A stretch of DNA of 45,702 bases. Origin: an uncultured Prochlorococcus sp. (GTDB taxonomy: Bacteria; Cyanobacteriota; Cyanobacteriia; PCC-6307; Cyanobiaceae). Positions 1 to 10,557 of the stretch are shown here, piece by piece. Both the position numbers and the translations under genes were made by a program. Position 1 is the first letter of the stretch. The number at the start of each line of letters is the position of its first letter. The stretch is taken from NCBI GenBank assembly GCA_902534685.1, contig CACAQP010000003.1:1-45702 (forward strand), in the 5' to 3' direction. The notes below the pieces were generated by a model. The model was not told the DNA's origin, did not search any database, and was given only the letters and a program-made list of their open reading frames with translations.

Positions 1-1
1 T

Positions 2-1048
2 CAATCGATTGCGGGATTTGCAACTATTGATATTAAAAATGATGAGCAGGGAATTTTAGAACTTTCTAAAGAAAAAAACTTGCCTATAAAGTTTTTTAGT
101 AAAGAAGAACTTTCAACAATAATTGTTCCAAATCCATCAAATGTCGTGCAAAAGGAAATTGGCACACCTTCCGTAGCAGAAGCCTCTTGCATACTCGCAG
201 CAGGAGAAGAATCAAAATTATTAGAAGAAAAAAAAATTTTTAAAAATCAATCTGGGGCAGTAACTATCGCTGTAGCAGAATCAAAAAATCAATATAATCC
301 AACCCATGGCGAAATACATATTATTGGAAGTGGGCCTGGTGATATCTCCTTCCTAACCAGTAATGCAAAAAAAGCACTTTCAAGGTGTGCTGTTTGGATC
401 GGATACAAAATGTATTTAGATTTAATTAAGCCCTTAAAAAGAAGTGACCAAGTTTCAATTGAAAGTAAACTTACTGAAGAAAAACAGAGATGCATTAAAG
501 CAATCAAACTAGCCGAGGAAGGAATAAAAGTGGCTTTAATTTCTTCAGGTGAATCTGGATTTTATGGCATGGCTGGTTTACTTTTAGAATTACTTCAAAA
601 AACCCAAAAAGAATATAGACCTTACTTTGAAGTACATCCAGGTATAAGTAGTGTTCAATTAGCGGCTGCGATTAGTGGTGCACCATTAATGAATGATTTT
701 TGTTCAATAAGCTTAAGCGATAAATTAACTCCATGGTCTTTAATAGAAAAAAGAATTGAAGGAGCTCTTGTGGGTGACTTTGTCATAGCTTTATTTAATC
801 CTCAATCCATTGAAAGAAATTGGCAGTTAAAAAGTGTTATAGATATATGTTTACAATCTAGGCATGGGGATACTCCAATTTTAATAGCTAGACAAGTAGG
901 GAGAGAAAATCAATCCAAAAAATTTTTTACTTTAAACACCATTCCTTTTAAAGAGATTGATATGTTATCAATCATTATTATTGGAAATTCTCAAACAACC
1001 TTAGTTGATGAAATATTTCTCACTCCCAGAGGATATTTACAAAATTAA
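2..1048 (+). CDS. cobJ: CbiG C-terminal domain fused to precorrin-3B C17-methyltransferase (CobJ/CbiH); 5'-truncated by window edge
   Basis: Frame is open from base 2 (QSIAGFATIDIKNDEQGILELSKEKNLPIKFFSKEEL, CbiG C-terminal type) and continues into HIIGSGPGDISFLTSNAKKAL...GESGFYGMAG...HPGISSVQLAAAISGAPLMNDFCSISLSD, typical of CobJ tetrapyrrole methylase. Confidence 0.9.
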   Translation, partial: QSIAGFATIDIKNDEQGILELSKEKNLPIKFFSKEELSTIIVPNPSNVVQKEIGTPSVAEASCILAAGEESKLLEEKKIFKNQSGAVTIAVAESKNQYNPTHGEIHIIGSGPGDISFLTSNAKKALSRCAVWIGYKMYLDLIKPLKRSDQVSIESKLTEEKQRCIKAIKLAEEGIKVALISSGESGFYGMAGLLLELLQKTQKEYRPYFEVHPGISSVQLAAAISGAPLMNDFCSISLSDKLTPWSLIEKRIEGALVGDFVIALFNPQSIERNWQLKSVIDICLQSRHGDTPILIARQVGRENQSKKFFTLNTIPFKEIDMLSIIIIGNSQTTLVDEIFLTPRGYLQN

Positions 1049-1141
1049 ATATAAATAATCCATTTTGAATAAATAAAATATTTTCTTTGCTTTTTCTTTA
1101 TAACAATACTAATCTTTTAAAATAAGAATTAAGAAAATTAA

Positions 1142-1930
1142 TTGAAAATTAGTGGTTTAATTTTATTTGATATAGATGGGGTAATCCGCAGCGTAGAAAA
1201 CAGTTACAGACTTTCATTAAAAAAAACAGTTTACAAATTTTCGGGATGGGAGCCAAGTTATATAGATATTGATAATGCAAAAAATGAAGGAATTTGGAAT
1301 AATGACTGGGATTTAAGTTTAGAACTTATAAAAAGATATATAAAAAAAGAGAACTTAAACCTTAAGATTCCTCCAAGAGAGGCAATAGTAAAATGTTTTG
1401 AAGAGTTTTACTTTGGTGGAGATCCAAATAAAGATAGTAAATATTGGTTTGGATATATAAGAAATGAGGAGTTATTAGTTGATAAAAAGTTTTTTAATTT
1501 AATTCAAAGAAATGGGATAATCTGGGGTTTTGTTAGTGGTGCAGAGTCTGCTTCTGCAAAATTTGTTTTAGAAAAAAGACTTGGACTAAAATCAGCACCA
1601 TTAATATCTATGGGAGATGCCCCTGATAAGCCTGATCCTAAAGGTTTTATTAACTTATCAAAAAAGCTTATTGGAGATAAACTTGGTAAGTCAAATATTC
1701 CCATCGCGTATGTAGGAGATACTATTGCAGATATAAATACAGTAATAAACGCTAGAAAGGAAATTCCATCTCAAAAATTCATAAGTATAGGAATAGCTCC
1801 CCCTCATTTACATTTAAATTCTCGATTAAAAGAACGTAATTCTTACGAAACAAATCTTAGAAAAGCAGGCGCTGACTTGATATTAAACTCTATTTATGAC
1901 CTTAAAGATATTAATCTTGAATTGTTTTAA
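1142..1930 (+). CDS. HAD-superfamily hydrolase (subfamily IA-like, cyanobacterial type)
   Basis: TTG start; N-terminal LILFDIDGVIRSVENSY HAD motif I; later SGAESASAKFVLEKRLGL and YVGDTIADINTV (motif IV). Confidence 0.8.
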   Translation: MKISGLILFDIDGVIRSVENSYRLSLKKTVYKFSGWEPSYIDIDNAKNEGIWNNDWDLSLELIKRYIKKENLNLKIPPREAIVKCFEEFYFGGDPNKDSKYWFGYIRNEELLVDKKFFNLIQRNGIIWGFVSGAESASAKFVLEKRLGLKSAPLISMGDAPDKPDPKGFINLSKKLIGDKLGKSNIPIAYVGDTIADINTVINARKEIPSQKFISIGIAPPHLHLNSRLKERNSYETNLRKAGADLILNSIYDLKDINLELF

Positions 1931-2036
1931 AACAAATATTAATAAAAAAATTTTCTTAATTTATTACGAAGAGGCAGGAAATCGGTCAAGAAATTTTTGG
2001 CAACATTAACAACCATAGGCAACATTAGACAATAAA

Positions 2037-2294
2037 TTAAAAATTTTTATTTTTTCTCACAACATTCCTCATAATAATAATATTTAAAGGAAATTGATAA
2101 ATTTTATTTTTTTCTTGTGGCAATATTATCGCCGAAGCGAAAAAAATCAGCACTGGTATACCAAAACTAAAACAACAAGCAATTAAAAAAACAAGTCGCC
2201 AACCATTTGTTTTACCAATTCCAGATAATTAAAGCCCTTTGAAAACTCCGTAAAGCCATCTTCCATTTTTTGGACGAATAATAATCTTTGATAT
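2037..2294 (-). pseudogene. Degraded PspC-domain-like small membrane protein remnant
   Basis: Minus frame reads ISKIIIRPKNGRWLYGVFKGL*LSGIGKTNGWRLVFLIACCFSFGIPVLIFFASAIILPQEKNKIYQF; resembles the PspC pattern (R..GR.L.GV..GL...GI....WRL.F......P). In-frame TAA at 2229-2231 and no canonical start codon upstream. Confidence 0.5.
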
Positions 2295-2494
2295 AAATAA
2301 AAAATACCTCTATTTCTTTTAAATTATTAAATTATCAACAATTAAGACTCATATTCAGCAAACGTAATCTTTCCTCACAACATTATTTGGTGAATTATGG
2401 CATTGTGAGCCAGCCATAGGCTTAAGGAATTAACAATGGCCCCTTGCTAATGTCAATTTTTCATTTCCTGATAATCTCAGGCAATAGATTTGGA

Positions 2495-2583
2495 CGGAGA
2501 GGGAGGGATTCGAACCCTCGACAAAAGTTACCTCCTGTAACTCCTTAGCAGGGAGCCGCTTTCAACCACTCAGCCACCTCTCC
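2495..2583 (-). tRNA. tRNA-Ser (anticodon GCU)
   Basis: GGAGAGG/CCTCTCC acceptor stem, anticodon stem-loop CTCCCTGCTAAGGAG, long variable arm, GGTTCGAATCC T-arm; CCA not encoded. Confidence 0.93.
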
Positions 2584-2644
2584 AGCTCTTATACATTATC
2601 AATTTTTTTGCAAACATTCAAAATTATTTATTTAATCGAAATGT

Positions 2645-3844
2645 CTAATCAACTTTAACTCTCGGCAATCTATTTTTAAAAGAACAAAGAATTTCCCAAG
2701 GAATAGTATTAGATTCCCTTGCCCAATCAATCGGAGAAATTGTTTTATCTCCTTCGGATCCTAGTAATACCATAGTACTACCAACTTTAATTTCATCTGA
2801 ACCTGTAATATCCACCATCATTTGATCCATAGTTATAGATCCTACTTGGGGATAAAGTTTATTTTTAAATATGACTTTTATCTTACCTGAGAGATTTCTT
2901 AGGACTCCATCTGCATAACCAATACTTAATACAGCCAACTTCGTTTTTCTACTACTTACAAATTTTCCTCCGTAACTGACTCCTACACCTTGATCAATAA
3001 CTCTTATAAAAGCTACTTTAACCTTCAAAAATAAAGCTGGTTTAAGAACTAAATTTTTATCTATTTTTGATAGAGGACTATATCCATACATAGAAAGTCC
3101 AACTCTTACCATATTAAAATGAAAATCTTTATTGAGAAGCATGCCCGCAGAATTTGCTAAGTGAATCTTGATGTTGTGATTACTATCAACGTTAATTTGC
3201 TTTAATATCTCCTTAAACTTAAGTCTTTGTAATTGAGTACTACTTTTAGAATCTAATGAGTTTTCTTCATCTGCAGATGATAAATGACTATATATACCTT
3301 CAATTGAAATGTTTTCAAAAGATTTTATTTTTTCAAATTCCTGAATAAACTTATAAGATTCAAATCCTAATCTTGACATTCCAGTATCAACCTTAAGATG
3401 TAAAGAAAATTTCAACCCAAACTGCTTACCAATATTATTGCAAATTAAACATTCTCTAAGATCACTTATAGTTGGCATAAGATCATTTTTAAAAGCTATT
3501 ATTAAATCCTTTTTCGTATATAGATTTCCCAAAATAAGAATTGGGGTTTTAACTCCAGAAGAACGAAGCTTAATCCCTTCTTTCAAGGTGGCAACTCCTA
3601 ATTGCGAAGCTCCACCTTCAATGGCATATTCAGATACTAATTTTGCATCATGTCCATATCCATCAGCTTTAACAACTGCCATAAATTGACAATTTTTACT
3701 TAATAATGATTTTAAATACCTCACATTCGTTGCTATTGCTTTACCTCTAATTTCAATCCATGCTCTTTGTTTTGGATCTATATCTTTTTCTAAAATTGGA
3801 TATTTCTCAAAATTAAATATCTGATTTGTTTGCTTAATTTGCAT
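2645..3844 (-). CDS. alr: Alanine racemase
   Basis: AWIEIRGKAIATNVRYLKSLL...AVVKADGYGHDA (PLP-Lys motif), VDTGMSRLGF, LSIGYADGVLR, VGSITMDQMMVDIT. Confidence 0.95.
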   Translation of the reverse strand: MQIKQTNQIFNFEKYPILEKDIDPKQRAWIEIRGKAIATNVRYLKSLLSKNCQFMAVVKADGYGHDAKLVSEYAIEGGASQLGVATLKEGIKLRSSGVKTPILILGNLYTKKDLIIAFKNDLMPTISDLRECLICNNIGKQFGLKFSLHLKVDTGMSRLGFESYKFIQEFEKIKSFENISIEGIYSHLSSADEENSLDSKSSTQLQRLKFKEILKQINVDSNHNIKIHLANSAGMLLNKDFHFNMVRVGLSMYGYSPLSKIDKNLVLKPALFLKVKVAFIRVIDQGVGVSYGGKFVSSRKTKLAVLSIGYADGVLRNLSGKIKVIFKNKLYPQVGSITMDQMMVDITGSDEIKVGSTMVLLGSEGDKTISPIDWARESNTIPWEILCSFKNRLPRVKVD

Positions 3845-3912
3845 TAATTTTACGCGATTATATGCGCTTATTGAAATATACAGTTAGCATGACATGTAAA
3901 TTGTATTTTGGC

Positions 3913-4419
3913 ATGGGCCAGACTCTAGTTCTAAATGCATCTTATGAACCTTTAAACATCACTTCATGGCGAAGAGCTGTTATTTTGATGATCAAAGGTA
4001 AAGCAGAAAGCTTGGAGGAAGATAAATCATATTCAATACATTGCGGCAGAAAATTGCCTACAGTTATAAGACTTCGTTACTACGTTAAGGTGCCCTTTAG
4101 AGAGGTTTCTTTAACAAGAAAAAATATTCTTCTAAGAGATAATAATGCTTGCCAATACTGTAACTATAGAGGAAGTGATTTATCAATAGATCATGTTTTA
4201 CCTAGAAGTAGAGGTGGAACTGATAACTGGGAAAATGTTACTACAGCATGTCTTAGATGTAATGTACAAAAAGGCAACCGTACCCCTGAAGAGGCAAATA
4301 TGCCTTTAAAAAGAAAGCCTTACCGTCCACTAAGTAATCTAAATTTTGAAGCTACAAGACAAATTGACTCTGGTAAGCATAAAGAATGGAGTAAATACGT
4401 AATAGGAGTTGCTATCTAA
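3913..4419 (+). CDS. HNH endonuclease family protein
   Basis: MGQTLVLNASYEPLNITSWRRAVILMIKGKAE...CQYC...LSIDHVLPRSRGGTDNWENVTTACLRCNVQKGNRTPEEA. ORF track starts at 3862; the ATG at 3913 fits the conserved N-terminus better. Confidence 0.88.
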   Translation: MGQTLVLNASYEPLNITSWRRAVILMIKGKAESLEEDKSYSIHCGRKLPTVIRLRYYVKVPFREVSLTRKNILLRDNNACQYCNYRGSDLSIDHVLPRSRGGTDNWENVTTACLRCNVQKGNRTPEEANMPLKRKPYRPLSNLNFEATRQIDSGKHKEWSKYVIGVAI

Positions 4420-4429
4420 AAATAAAAAA

Positions 4430-5524
4430 TTAGTTCGCTTCATTATTAAAATCTTCCATCATTCTCTTTTGTTCTTGTGCTATACATGCGTCAATTACCT
4501 CATCCAATTGACCAGCGAGAATTGGCTCAAGAGAAAAATTTGAGCCCAATCTATGATCAGTTGTCCTGTTATCTTTAAAATTATATGTTCTAATTTTTTC
4601 GCTCCTATCGCCTGTTCCAACCTGCGAAAGCCTTTGTGATCTCTCTTTGGCATTAGCTTCTTTTAATTGAATTTCATATAATTTGGCTCTTAAAATTTCC
4701 ATTGCTCGTTCACGATTTTGCAATTGTGATCTCTCTTGAGTACAAAAAACTCTTATTCCTGTTGGCTTATGGAGAAGGTCAATAGCAGTTTCTACCTTAT
4801 TAACATTCTGTCCCCCTGCACCTCCTGATCTTGCTGTCCCAACCTCTAAATCTGTTGGATCAATTTTAACCTCAACAGGATCAGCCTCGGGCATGACTGC
4901 AACTGTAGCAGTAGAGGTGTGAACTCTACCTTGGGATTCAGTAGCTGGAACTCTTTGAACTCTATGTACACCAGCCTCAAATTTAAGTTGACTATATACA
5001 GAATCTCCCTTAACGGATATAACTAACTCTTTGAATCCTCCCATATCTGACTCGGAAGCACTAATGGGTTTTACGGACCATCCAATTTTTTGTCCATATC
5101 TTTCATACATTCTTGCTAGATCACCCGCCCATATACAAGCCTCGTTACCTCCGGCACCGGCTCTGATTTCTAACATTACACTTCTCTCATCTCTTGGATC
5201 TTTTGGTAATAAAGCGATTGTAATTTTTTGAATAAGTTCGTTCTTACATTCCTCAAGTTTAGCTATCTCTTCATTAATTAATGCTTCCATCTCTTTATCA
5301 TTTCGATTCTCTTTCAGTAAATTTTTTGAATCTTCAATTTCCTTATCAGTATCAATTAATTTGTTAAAGTCCATCACTAAAGGCTCCAACTTTGACCTTT
5401 CTCTTGCTATTGATTCTAATTTTTTAGGATTATTAGCTATATCAGGATCTGCCAATTGTACTTCCAAATTTTCAAAACTTTCTGCAGCAGTTTTCAACCT
5501 TGTAATTAATATTGAGTATTCCAA
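4430..5524 (-). CDS. prfA: Peptide chain release factor 1
   Basis: GGQ motif ([29 protein letters not shown]), [34 protein letters not shown]. Confidence 0.97.
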   Translation of the reverse strand: MEYSILITRLKTAAESFENLEVQLADPDIANNPKKLESIARERSKLEPLVMDFNKLIDTDKEIEDSKNLLKENRNDKEMEALINEEIAKLEECKNELIQKITIALLPKDPRDERSVMLEIRAGAGGNEACIWAGDLARMYERYGQKIGWSVKPISASESDMGGFKELVISVKGDSVYSQLKFEAGVHRVQRVPATESQGRVHTSTATVAVMPEADPVEVKIDPTDLEVGTARSGGAGGQNVNKVETAIDLLHKPTGIRVFCTQERSQLQNRERAMEILRAKLYEIQLKEANAKERSQRLSQVGTGDRSEKIRTYNFKDNRTTDHRLGSNFSLEPILAGQLDEVIDACIAQEQKRMMEDFNNEAN

Positions 5525-5552
5525 TTGAAATTGTGCTTAATTTTTGAAAATT

Positions 5553-5819
5553 CTATTTATTAGAATCTTTTTCTTCTTTTTGCTCTTTTGATGAAGATGA
5601 ATCTGAATTAGCTGAACCCATGCCATATTTTTTCATAAACCTATCCACTCTTCCTTCAGTATCAAGTATTTTTTGAGTTCCTGTAAAGAAAGGATGATTG
5701 CCACTCCATACATCAACATGTAGTTCAGGCTGAGTTGAACCAGTAGTCATAACAACTTCTCCATTACAAATAACTTTTGCATCTGGATACCATTTTGGGT
5801 GAATTTCTGATTTTGGCAT
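5553..5819 (-). CDS. rpmE: 50S ribosomal protein L31
   Basis: MPKSEIHPKWYPDAKVICNGEVVMTTGST...VDVWSGNHPFFTGTQKILDTEGRVDRFMKKYG. Confidence 0.95.
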   Translation of the reverse strand: MPKSEIHPKWYPDAKVICNGEVVMTTGSTQPELHVDVWSGNHPFFTGTQKILDTEGRVDRFMKKYGMGSANSDSSSSKEQKEEKDSNK

Positions 5820-5831
5820 AATTAAAATCTT

Positions 5832-6242
5832 TTAACGTTTAGAGAATTGTGGAGCTTTTCTAGCTTTTTTAAGACCGTATTTTCTTCTTTCCTTAGCTCT
5901 AGGATCTCTACTGAGATGACCTTCAGTTTTAAGCGGCTTCCTATTGTCAGGAGATAATTCACAAAGTGCTCGTGCTGCCCCTTGCTTAATAGCGTCTGCT
6001 TGACCTGTCAATCCACCACCAAAAACATTTACCAAAATATCATAAGAATTTTCAAGGCCTAATGTTTGCAAAGGTGCTTTTATTGAATTTAAATGAAGAG
6101 GATTGAAGTTTAAGTAATCGTCCCCAGAACGACCATTAATTTTAATTTGTCCATTCCCTGGAATCAAGCGAACTCTAGCTACTGAAGTTTTTCTTCTTCC
6201 AGTTCCCCAATACACAGCTTTGTTTTTTATTTGACTATTCAT
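5832..6242 (-). CDS. rpsI: 30S ribosomal protein S9
   Basis: [25 protein letters not shown]...[19 protein letters not shown]...[25 protein letters not shown]. Confidence 0.97.
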   Translation of the reverse strand: MNSQIKNKAVYWGTGRRKTSVARVRLIPGNGQIKINGRSGDDYLNFNPLHLNSIKAPLQTLGLENSYDILVNVFGGGLTGQADAIKQGAARALCELSPDNRKPLKTEGHLSRDPRAKERRKYGLKKARKAPQFSKR

Positions 6243-6252
6243 TTTTTATAAA

Positions 6253-6684
6253 TTAACTATTTAATAATACAGGATTCTGAGCAGCATGAGGATGATCAGC
6301 ACCTTTATAAACTTTTAATTTTTTAAATTGCTGTCTCCCTAAAGAGTTATGCGGCAGCATACCCTTAACAGCTTGCTCGATGATTCTTTCAGGAATTCTT
6401 TCTTGTAGAGACTCAAATTTTTCAATTTTCATTCCTCCTGGTCTTCCAGAATGTCTCCTATAAAACTTTTGTGATGCTTTTTTACCTGTTACCTCAACTT
6501 TTTCTGCATTTACTACAATGACAAAATCTCCAGTATCTAGATGAGGTGTAAATGTTGGTTTATTTTTACCTCTTAATACAGTTGCAATTTCTGTAGCGAG
6601 TCTACCAAGTGTCTTATTTTTTGCGTCAACTAAGAACCAATTTCTTTCAATGGTTTCTATTGATGGAGTAATTGTTTTATTCAT
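6253..6684 (-). CDS. rplM: 50S ribosomal protein L13
   Basis: [55 protein letters not shown]...[30 protein letters not shown]. Confidence 0.97.
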   Translation of the reverse strand: MNKTITPSIETIERNWFLVDAKNKTLGRLATEIATVLRGKNKPTFTPHLDTGDFVIVVNAEKVEVTGKKASQKFYRRHSGRPGGMKIEKFESLQERIPERIIEQAVKGMLPHNSLGRQQFKKLKVYKGADHPHAAQNPVLLNS

Positions 6685-6799
6685 TTACCAAATTTATGCA
6701 AATAAATTTAAAGTTAGTTCTAAATTCTACATTATTGGAGGAATATTAAACAACAGCTTTGAATGATTTACACAAAAAATTCGCTTAATTAAACTTTAC

Positions 6800-7606
6800 T
6801 TAAGAAAAACCCTTAATTAAAAATACAGGGAAAAAATCATTGTTATTAATCTTTTTAAAAACATTTTCTTCATAAACAGCATTTACAAAACATAAGCCCT
6901 TAGCTGGAGCAGATTCTTTAACATCATTTTTATTTTTGTTTACCCATCTATCTGTAAAAATTTCTGGCGATATTTTTTTCTCTCCAACTAAAACTAGTTG
7001 ACCAATAATTAAACGTACCATTCCATATAGAAAACCAGTAGCTTTAATATCAACAAAAATCAAATCTTCTACTCTTTGAATATCTATATTTTTTATTTTT
7101 GTAACAGAGTTTTTTCTATTACTACCACTTTTCTGAAAAGCAAAAAAATCATGTTCTCCTTCCATTGTCTTGGAAGCATTTAACATTAAAACTTCATCTA
7201 ATACTTTTTGATATCTATGCCATGACCAATTATTAATGAACAAGTTAGGGAATTTACTGTTATTAATGACATATCGATAATGTCTATACATTGCTGAATA
7301 GCATGCATGCCAACTATCTTTCACCTCAACTGATTCCAAGATCCTAATTGTTGAGGGTAAAAGACTATTTAAGACATCAGAATAACTATTTCCTGGAATA
7401 ACACAATCAATATCAAAGTGTACTACTTGACCTGATGCATGAACCCCAGCATCAGTCCTACCTGCTGCAAAAGTGTTTACTGTATTGTTTGTAATCTTTA
7501 AGAGAGCTTTTTCTAAAATTTCTTGAACAGTAGTTGCATTTTTTTGTTTTTGCCAACCTGAATAATGAGATCCATCATATTGGACTAATAAAGCTACCCT
7601 TTTCAA
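6800..7606 (-). CDS. truA: tRNA pseudouridine(38-40) synthase
   Basis: ALLVQYDGSHYSGWQKQKNATTVQEILEKAL...AAGRTDAGVHASGQVVHFD. Confidence 0.95.
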   Translation of the reverse strand: MKRVALLVQYDGSHYSGWQKQKNATTVQEILEKALLKITNNTVNTFAAGRTDAGVHASGQVVHFDIDCVIPGNSYSDVLNSLLPSTIRILESVEVKDSWHACYSAMYRHYRYVINNSKFPNLFINNWSWHRYQKVLDEVLMLNASKTMEGEHDFFAFQKSGSNRKNSVTKIKNIDIQRVEDLIFVDIKATGFLYGMVRLIIGQLVLVGEKKISPEIFTDRWVNKNKNDVKESAPAKGLCFVNAVYEENVFKKINNNDFFPVFLIKGFS

Positions 7607-7643
7607 AAGTTATTTTTTAGTAAAAACCCCCTTATTAATTAAC

Positions 7644-7994
7644 TTAAACAAGCTCGATAATGGCCATCTGAGCGTTATCACCTTTTCTAGAAACGGTTCT
7701 GACTATGCGTGTGTAACCACCTTTTCTATCTCCATATCTTTCATTTGCTTTTTCAAATAATGAATGAACTAATTTCTTATCATAAATATATCCAATAGCC
7801 CTTCTCCTAGACGCCAAACTACCTTCCTTGGCAAGCGAAATCATCCTTTCGGCTTCGTTTCTTAAAGCTTTTGCTCTTGCTTTTGTTGTCGTTACTCTGC
7901 CTTCTTTAATTAGTTGTGTAGTTAAACCTCTTAGAAGTGCTTTCCTTTGGTCAGCAGGTTTACTTAATAATGGAATTCTAAGTTGGTGTCTCAT
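7644..7994 (-). CDS. rplQ: 50S ribosomal protein L17
   Basis: [52 protein letters not shown]. Confidence 0.97.
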   Translation of the reverse strand: MRHQLRIPLLSKPADQRKALLRGLTTQLIKEGRVTTTKARAKALRNEAERMISLAKEGSLASRRRAIGYIYDKKLVHSLFEKANERYGDRKGGYTRIVRTVSRKGDNAQMAIIELV

Positions 7995-8009
7995 AATATT
8001 AAAAAATTG

Positions 8010-8948
8010 TTAAACAGAAGTTCTACTTTGAGGGATAGAAATACCGATGCGCTCGAGTGCTTCAATAACTTCGTCTGCAGATTTAGAGCCAAAGTTCTTA
8101 ATTTCAAGAAGATCTTCATAACTAAAACCCATTAAATCAGAAACTGAATTAACTTGAGCCCTTTTCAAACAATTATATGCTCTAACGGACAAGTTTAGTT
8201 CTTCTAGAGGAATTTGAGCTTCAGGAGATGGTTCAGGTTCTTCAGGTATCTCTTCTACCATTGTAACAGTTGCGAGGGGTTGAAAAAGTTCTATTAACCT
8301 GTTAGCTGCTTCCGCAATAGCATCATCAGGACTAGTAGAGCCATCAGTTACTACTTCCATTTTTAATCTTTCTCTCCCTGTTCCTCCCTCTGCTACAGCA
8401 GTTTCATCAATTGTAAAATTAACTCTCTTTACTGGCATGAATACAGCATCTATTTGCAATAGATCAATAGCCGTTGTCTCATCATTTTTACGATCTACTG
8501 GTCGATATCCAACACCTCTTTCCACATGAATTTCCAACTCTAAGTTATGACCCTCCTGAATAGTTGCTATTGGTTTTTCGCCATCAACAATTTCAACTTG
8601 AGAAGAGAACTGAATATCATTAGCCTTAACCTTCATTGGTCCGCTTACTACTAACCTGCCGATTTCGAGCTCTGGATTAGTACTATTAATTGATAGTTGC
8701 TTACAGTTGAGAAGAATATCTAAAACGTCTTCTCTAACTCCTGGAATAGTTGCATATTCATGGTTAATGCCTGCTATTCTCACTGCAGTAACTGCACTTC
8801 CTTCGAGTCCTCCCATAAGGACTCTTCTAAGTGAATTACCCAAAGTTGTGGCTTGCCCCCTTTCTAAAGGGCCAATTAAAAAAGTTCCTGCTTGGGAGCG
8901 ATCATCTGCTATTTGATGGTCGATTCTTTCAATCTGGTATTGCAACAC
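8010..8948 (-). CDS. rpoA: DNA-directed RNA polymerase subunit alpha
   Basis: [36 protein letters not shown]...; alpha-[50 protein letters not shown] start at 8948 (TTG next). Confidence 0.97.
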   Translation of the reverse strand: MLQYQIERIDHQIADDRSQAGTFLIGPLERGQATTLGNSLRRVLMGGLEGSAVTAVRIAGINHEYATIPGVREDVLDILLNCKQLSINSTNPELEIGRLVVSGPMKVKANDIQFSSQVEIVDGEKPIATIQEGHNLELEIHVERGVGYRPVDRKNDETTAIDLLQIDAVFMPVKRVNFTIDETAVAEGGTGRERLKMEVVTDGSTSPDDAIAEAANRLIELFQPLATVTMVEEIPEEPEPSPEAQIPLEELNLSVRAYNCLKRAQVNSVSDLMGFSYEDLLEIKNFGSKSADEVIEALERIGISIPQSRTSV

Positions 8949-9002
8949 GGAAAAAAATGAGGTTAAAAGTTTTTTTTGGGGGGGTTTGAGAATGGATCAG
9001 AC

Positions 9003-9395
9003 TTAAACGCGTCTTCGTTTAGGTCTTCTACATCCATTATGAGGTAATGGAGTAACATCTCTTATTAGAGTTATTTCTAAACCGGCGACTTGTAAAGCTC
9101 TTATGGCCGTTTCCCTACCTGAACCTGGGCCTCTAACTAATACTTCGATTTGTCTCATGCCTTGATCAAGCGCTCTCCTAGCTGCAGCTTCAGCTGCAGT
9201 TTGTGCTGCAAATGGGGTGCCTTTCCTAGCCCCTTTAAATCCACTAGCTCCTGCAGAAGACCAAGATATTACATGACCAGAAGTATCAGAAATTGAAACT
9301 ATAGTGTTATTAAATGTGCTTTGAATATGTACGACACCATTAGGTACATTACGTTTAGATTTCTTTGAACCAGTTTTTTTTGCTGTAGTTGCCAT
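9003..9395 (-). CDS. rpsK: 30S ribosomal protein S11
   Basis: [51 protein letters not shown]...[13 protein letters not shown]. Confidence 0.97.
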   Translation of the reverse strand: MATTAKKTGSKKSKRNVPNGVVHIQSTFNNTIVSISDTSGHVISWSSAGASGFKGARKGTPFAAQTAAEAAARRALDQGMRQIEVLVRGPGSGRETAIRALQVAGLEITLIRDVTPLPHNGCRRPKRRRV

Positions 9396-9438
9396 AATTT
9401 TTAATTTAATATTGGAATTTGTAAATAAGTTTAATTAA

Positions 9439-9804
9439 TTATTTTTTTCTCCCAGCAACTGTTTTTCTTGAACCTCTTCTGGTTCTTGCATTAGTTCTGG
9501 TTCTTTGTCCTCTTACTGGAAGACTCATTCTATGCCTTCTACCCCTAACACAACCTATATCTTGTAGACGTTTTAAGGCCATTCCCTCTTTTCTCCTCAG
9601 ATCTCCTTCTAAAGTGTAATCTTCTGTAGCAACTCTAAGTTTCTGCACATCAGAATCAGAAAGATCTTTGACACGAATATCTGGGTTTACACCCGTACTA
9701 GCAAGAATTAGCTTTGATCTTGTTAAACCAATTCCATAAACGTATGTTAGTGCAACTTCAACTCGCTTTTCGCGAGGTATGTCAATTCCTGCAATCCTGG
9801 CCAC
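9439..9804 (-). CDS. rpsM: 30S ribosomal protein S13
   Basis: [30 protein letters not shown]...[27 protein letters not shown] start. Confidence 0.97.
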   Translation of the reverse strand: MARIAGIDIPREKRVEVALTYVYGIGLTRSKLILASTGVNPDIRVKDLSDSDVQKLRVATEDYTLEGDLRRKEGMALKRLQDIGCVRGRRHRMSLPVRGQRTRTNARTRRGSRKTVAGRKK

Positions 9805-9845
9805 GTGTTTTGAATAAGTAAAAGTTTGAATTTAAGGGTTTAAAT

Positions 9846-9962
9846 TTAACCCTGACGCTGTTTATTACGAGGTCTTTTCTTGTTAATAACATAGATTTTA
9901 CCTCTTCTCCTCACGATCTGATCGTCAGGACTAATTTTTTTGACTGAAGATCTGACCTTCAT
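9846..9962 (-). CDS. rpmJ: 50S ribosomal protein L36
   Basis: Not in the ORF track (38 aa). Manual translation: [39 protein letters not shown]36 type, between rpsM and adk. Confidence 0.92.
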   Translation of the reverse strand: MKVRSSVKKISPDDQIVRRRGKIYVINKKRPRNKQRQG

Positions 9963-10008
9963 AGGGGTTTAACAAATAAAAACGTTAATATTATATTCTA
10001 CATCATCG

Positions 10009-10557
10009 TCAAGCCATTTTTAGTTTGATATCAGAGGAAATGGTTTTTAAATCTCTATCAGCATTAATATATTCTAACAATGAGAGATCTTTAAAATATT
10101 GGATCAATGGTTCCGTAGTTTTTTTATAAATGTCAATTCTTGTTCTAATTGTCTCTTCCGTATCATCTTTTCTCCCTCTTAAAAGCAAACGCTTAATTAG
10201 CACTTCTTCCGGTATATCTAAATAAAACACCACTTCCAAAGGTTGATTTATTTCATTTAAGACCTCATTCAATGAATTTACTTGAGACAAATTTCTTGGG
10301 TATCCATCTAAAATCCAACCTCTATTGTCTTTAGCTAAATTTTTTCTTACTATTTTTAATACCAGTTCATCACTAACAAGTTCCCCTCGATTCATAATAT
10401 CCTTTACCTGGATACCAAGAACAGTATTCATTTCGATTTCTTTTCTTAATAATTCACCAGTAGAGAGATGTAAATAGGAATAAGTTTGACTGAGCAATTC
10501 CGCTTGAGTCCCTTTCCCAGCGCCGGGCGCTCCTAAAAATAGTAAATATTTCTTCAT
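10009..10557 (-). CDS. adk: Adenylate kinase
   Basis: [37 protein letters not shown]...[13 protein letters not shown]...[18 protein letters not shown]. Confidence 0.97.
   Translation of the reverse strand: MKKYLLFLGAPGAGKGTQAELLSQTYSYLHLSTGELLRKEIEMNTVLGIQVKDIMNRGELVSDELVLKIVRKNLAKDNRGWILDGYPRNLSQVNSLNEVLNEINQPLEVVFYLDIPEEVLIKRLLLRGRKDDTEETIRTRIDIYKKTTEPLIQYFKDLSLLEYINADRDLKTISSDIKLKMA

Noticed and set aside
289-507. Minus-strand 72-aa ORF antisense to cobJ
   Set aside because: Lies wholly inside a well-supported CDS; no recognisable domain.
3438-3689. 83-aa plus-strand ORF inside alr
   Set aside because: Antisense shadow of a conserved enzyme frame; no independent support.
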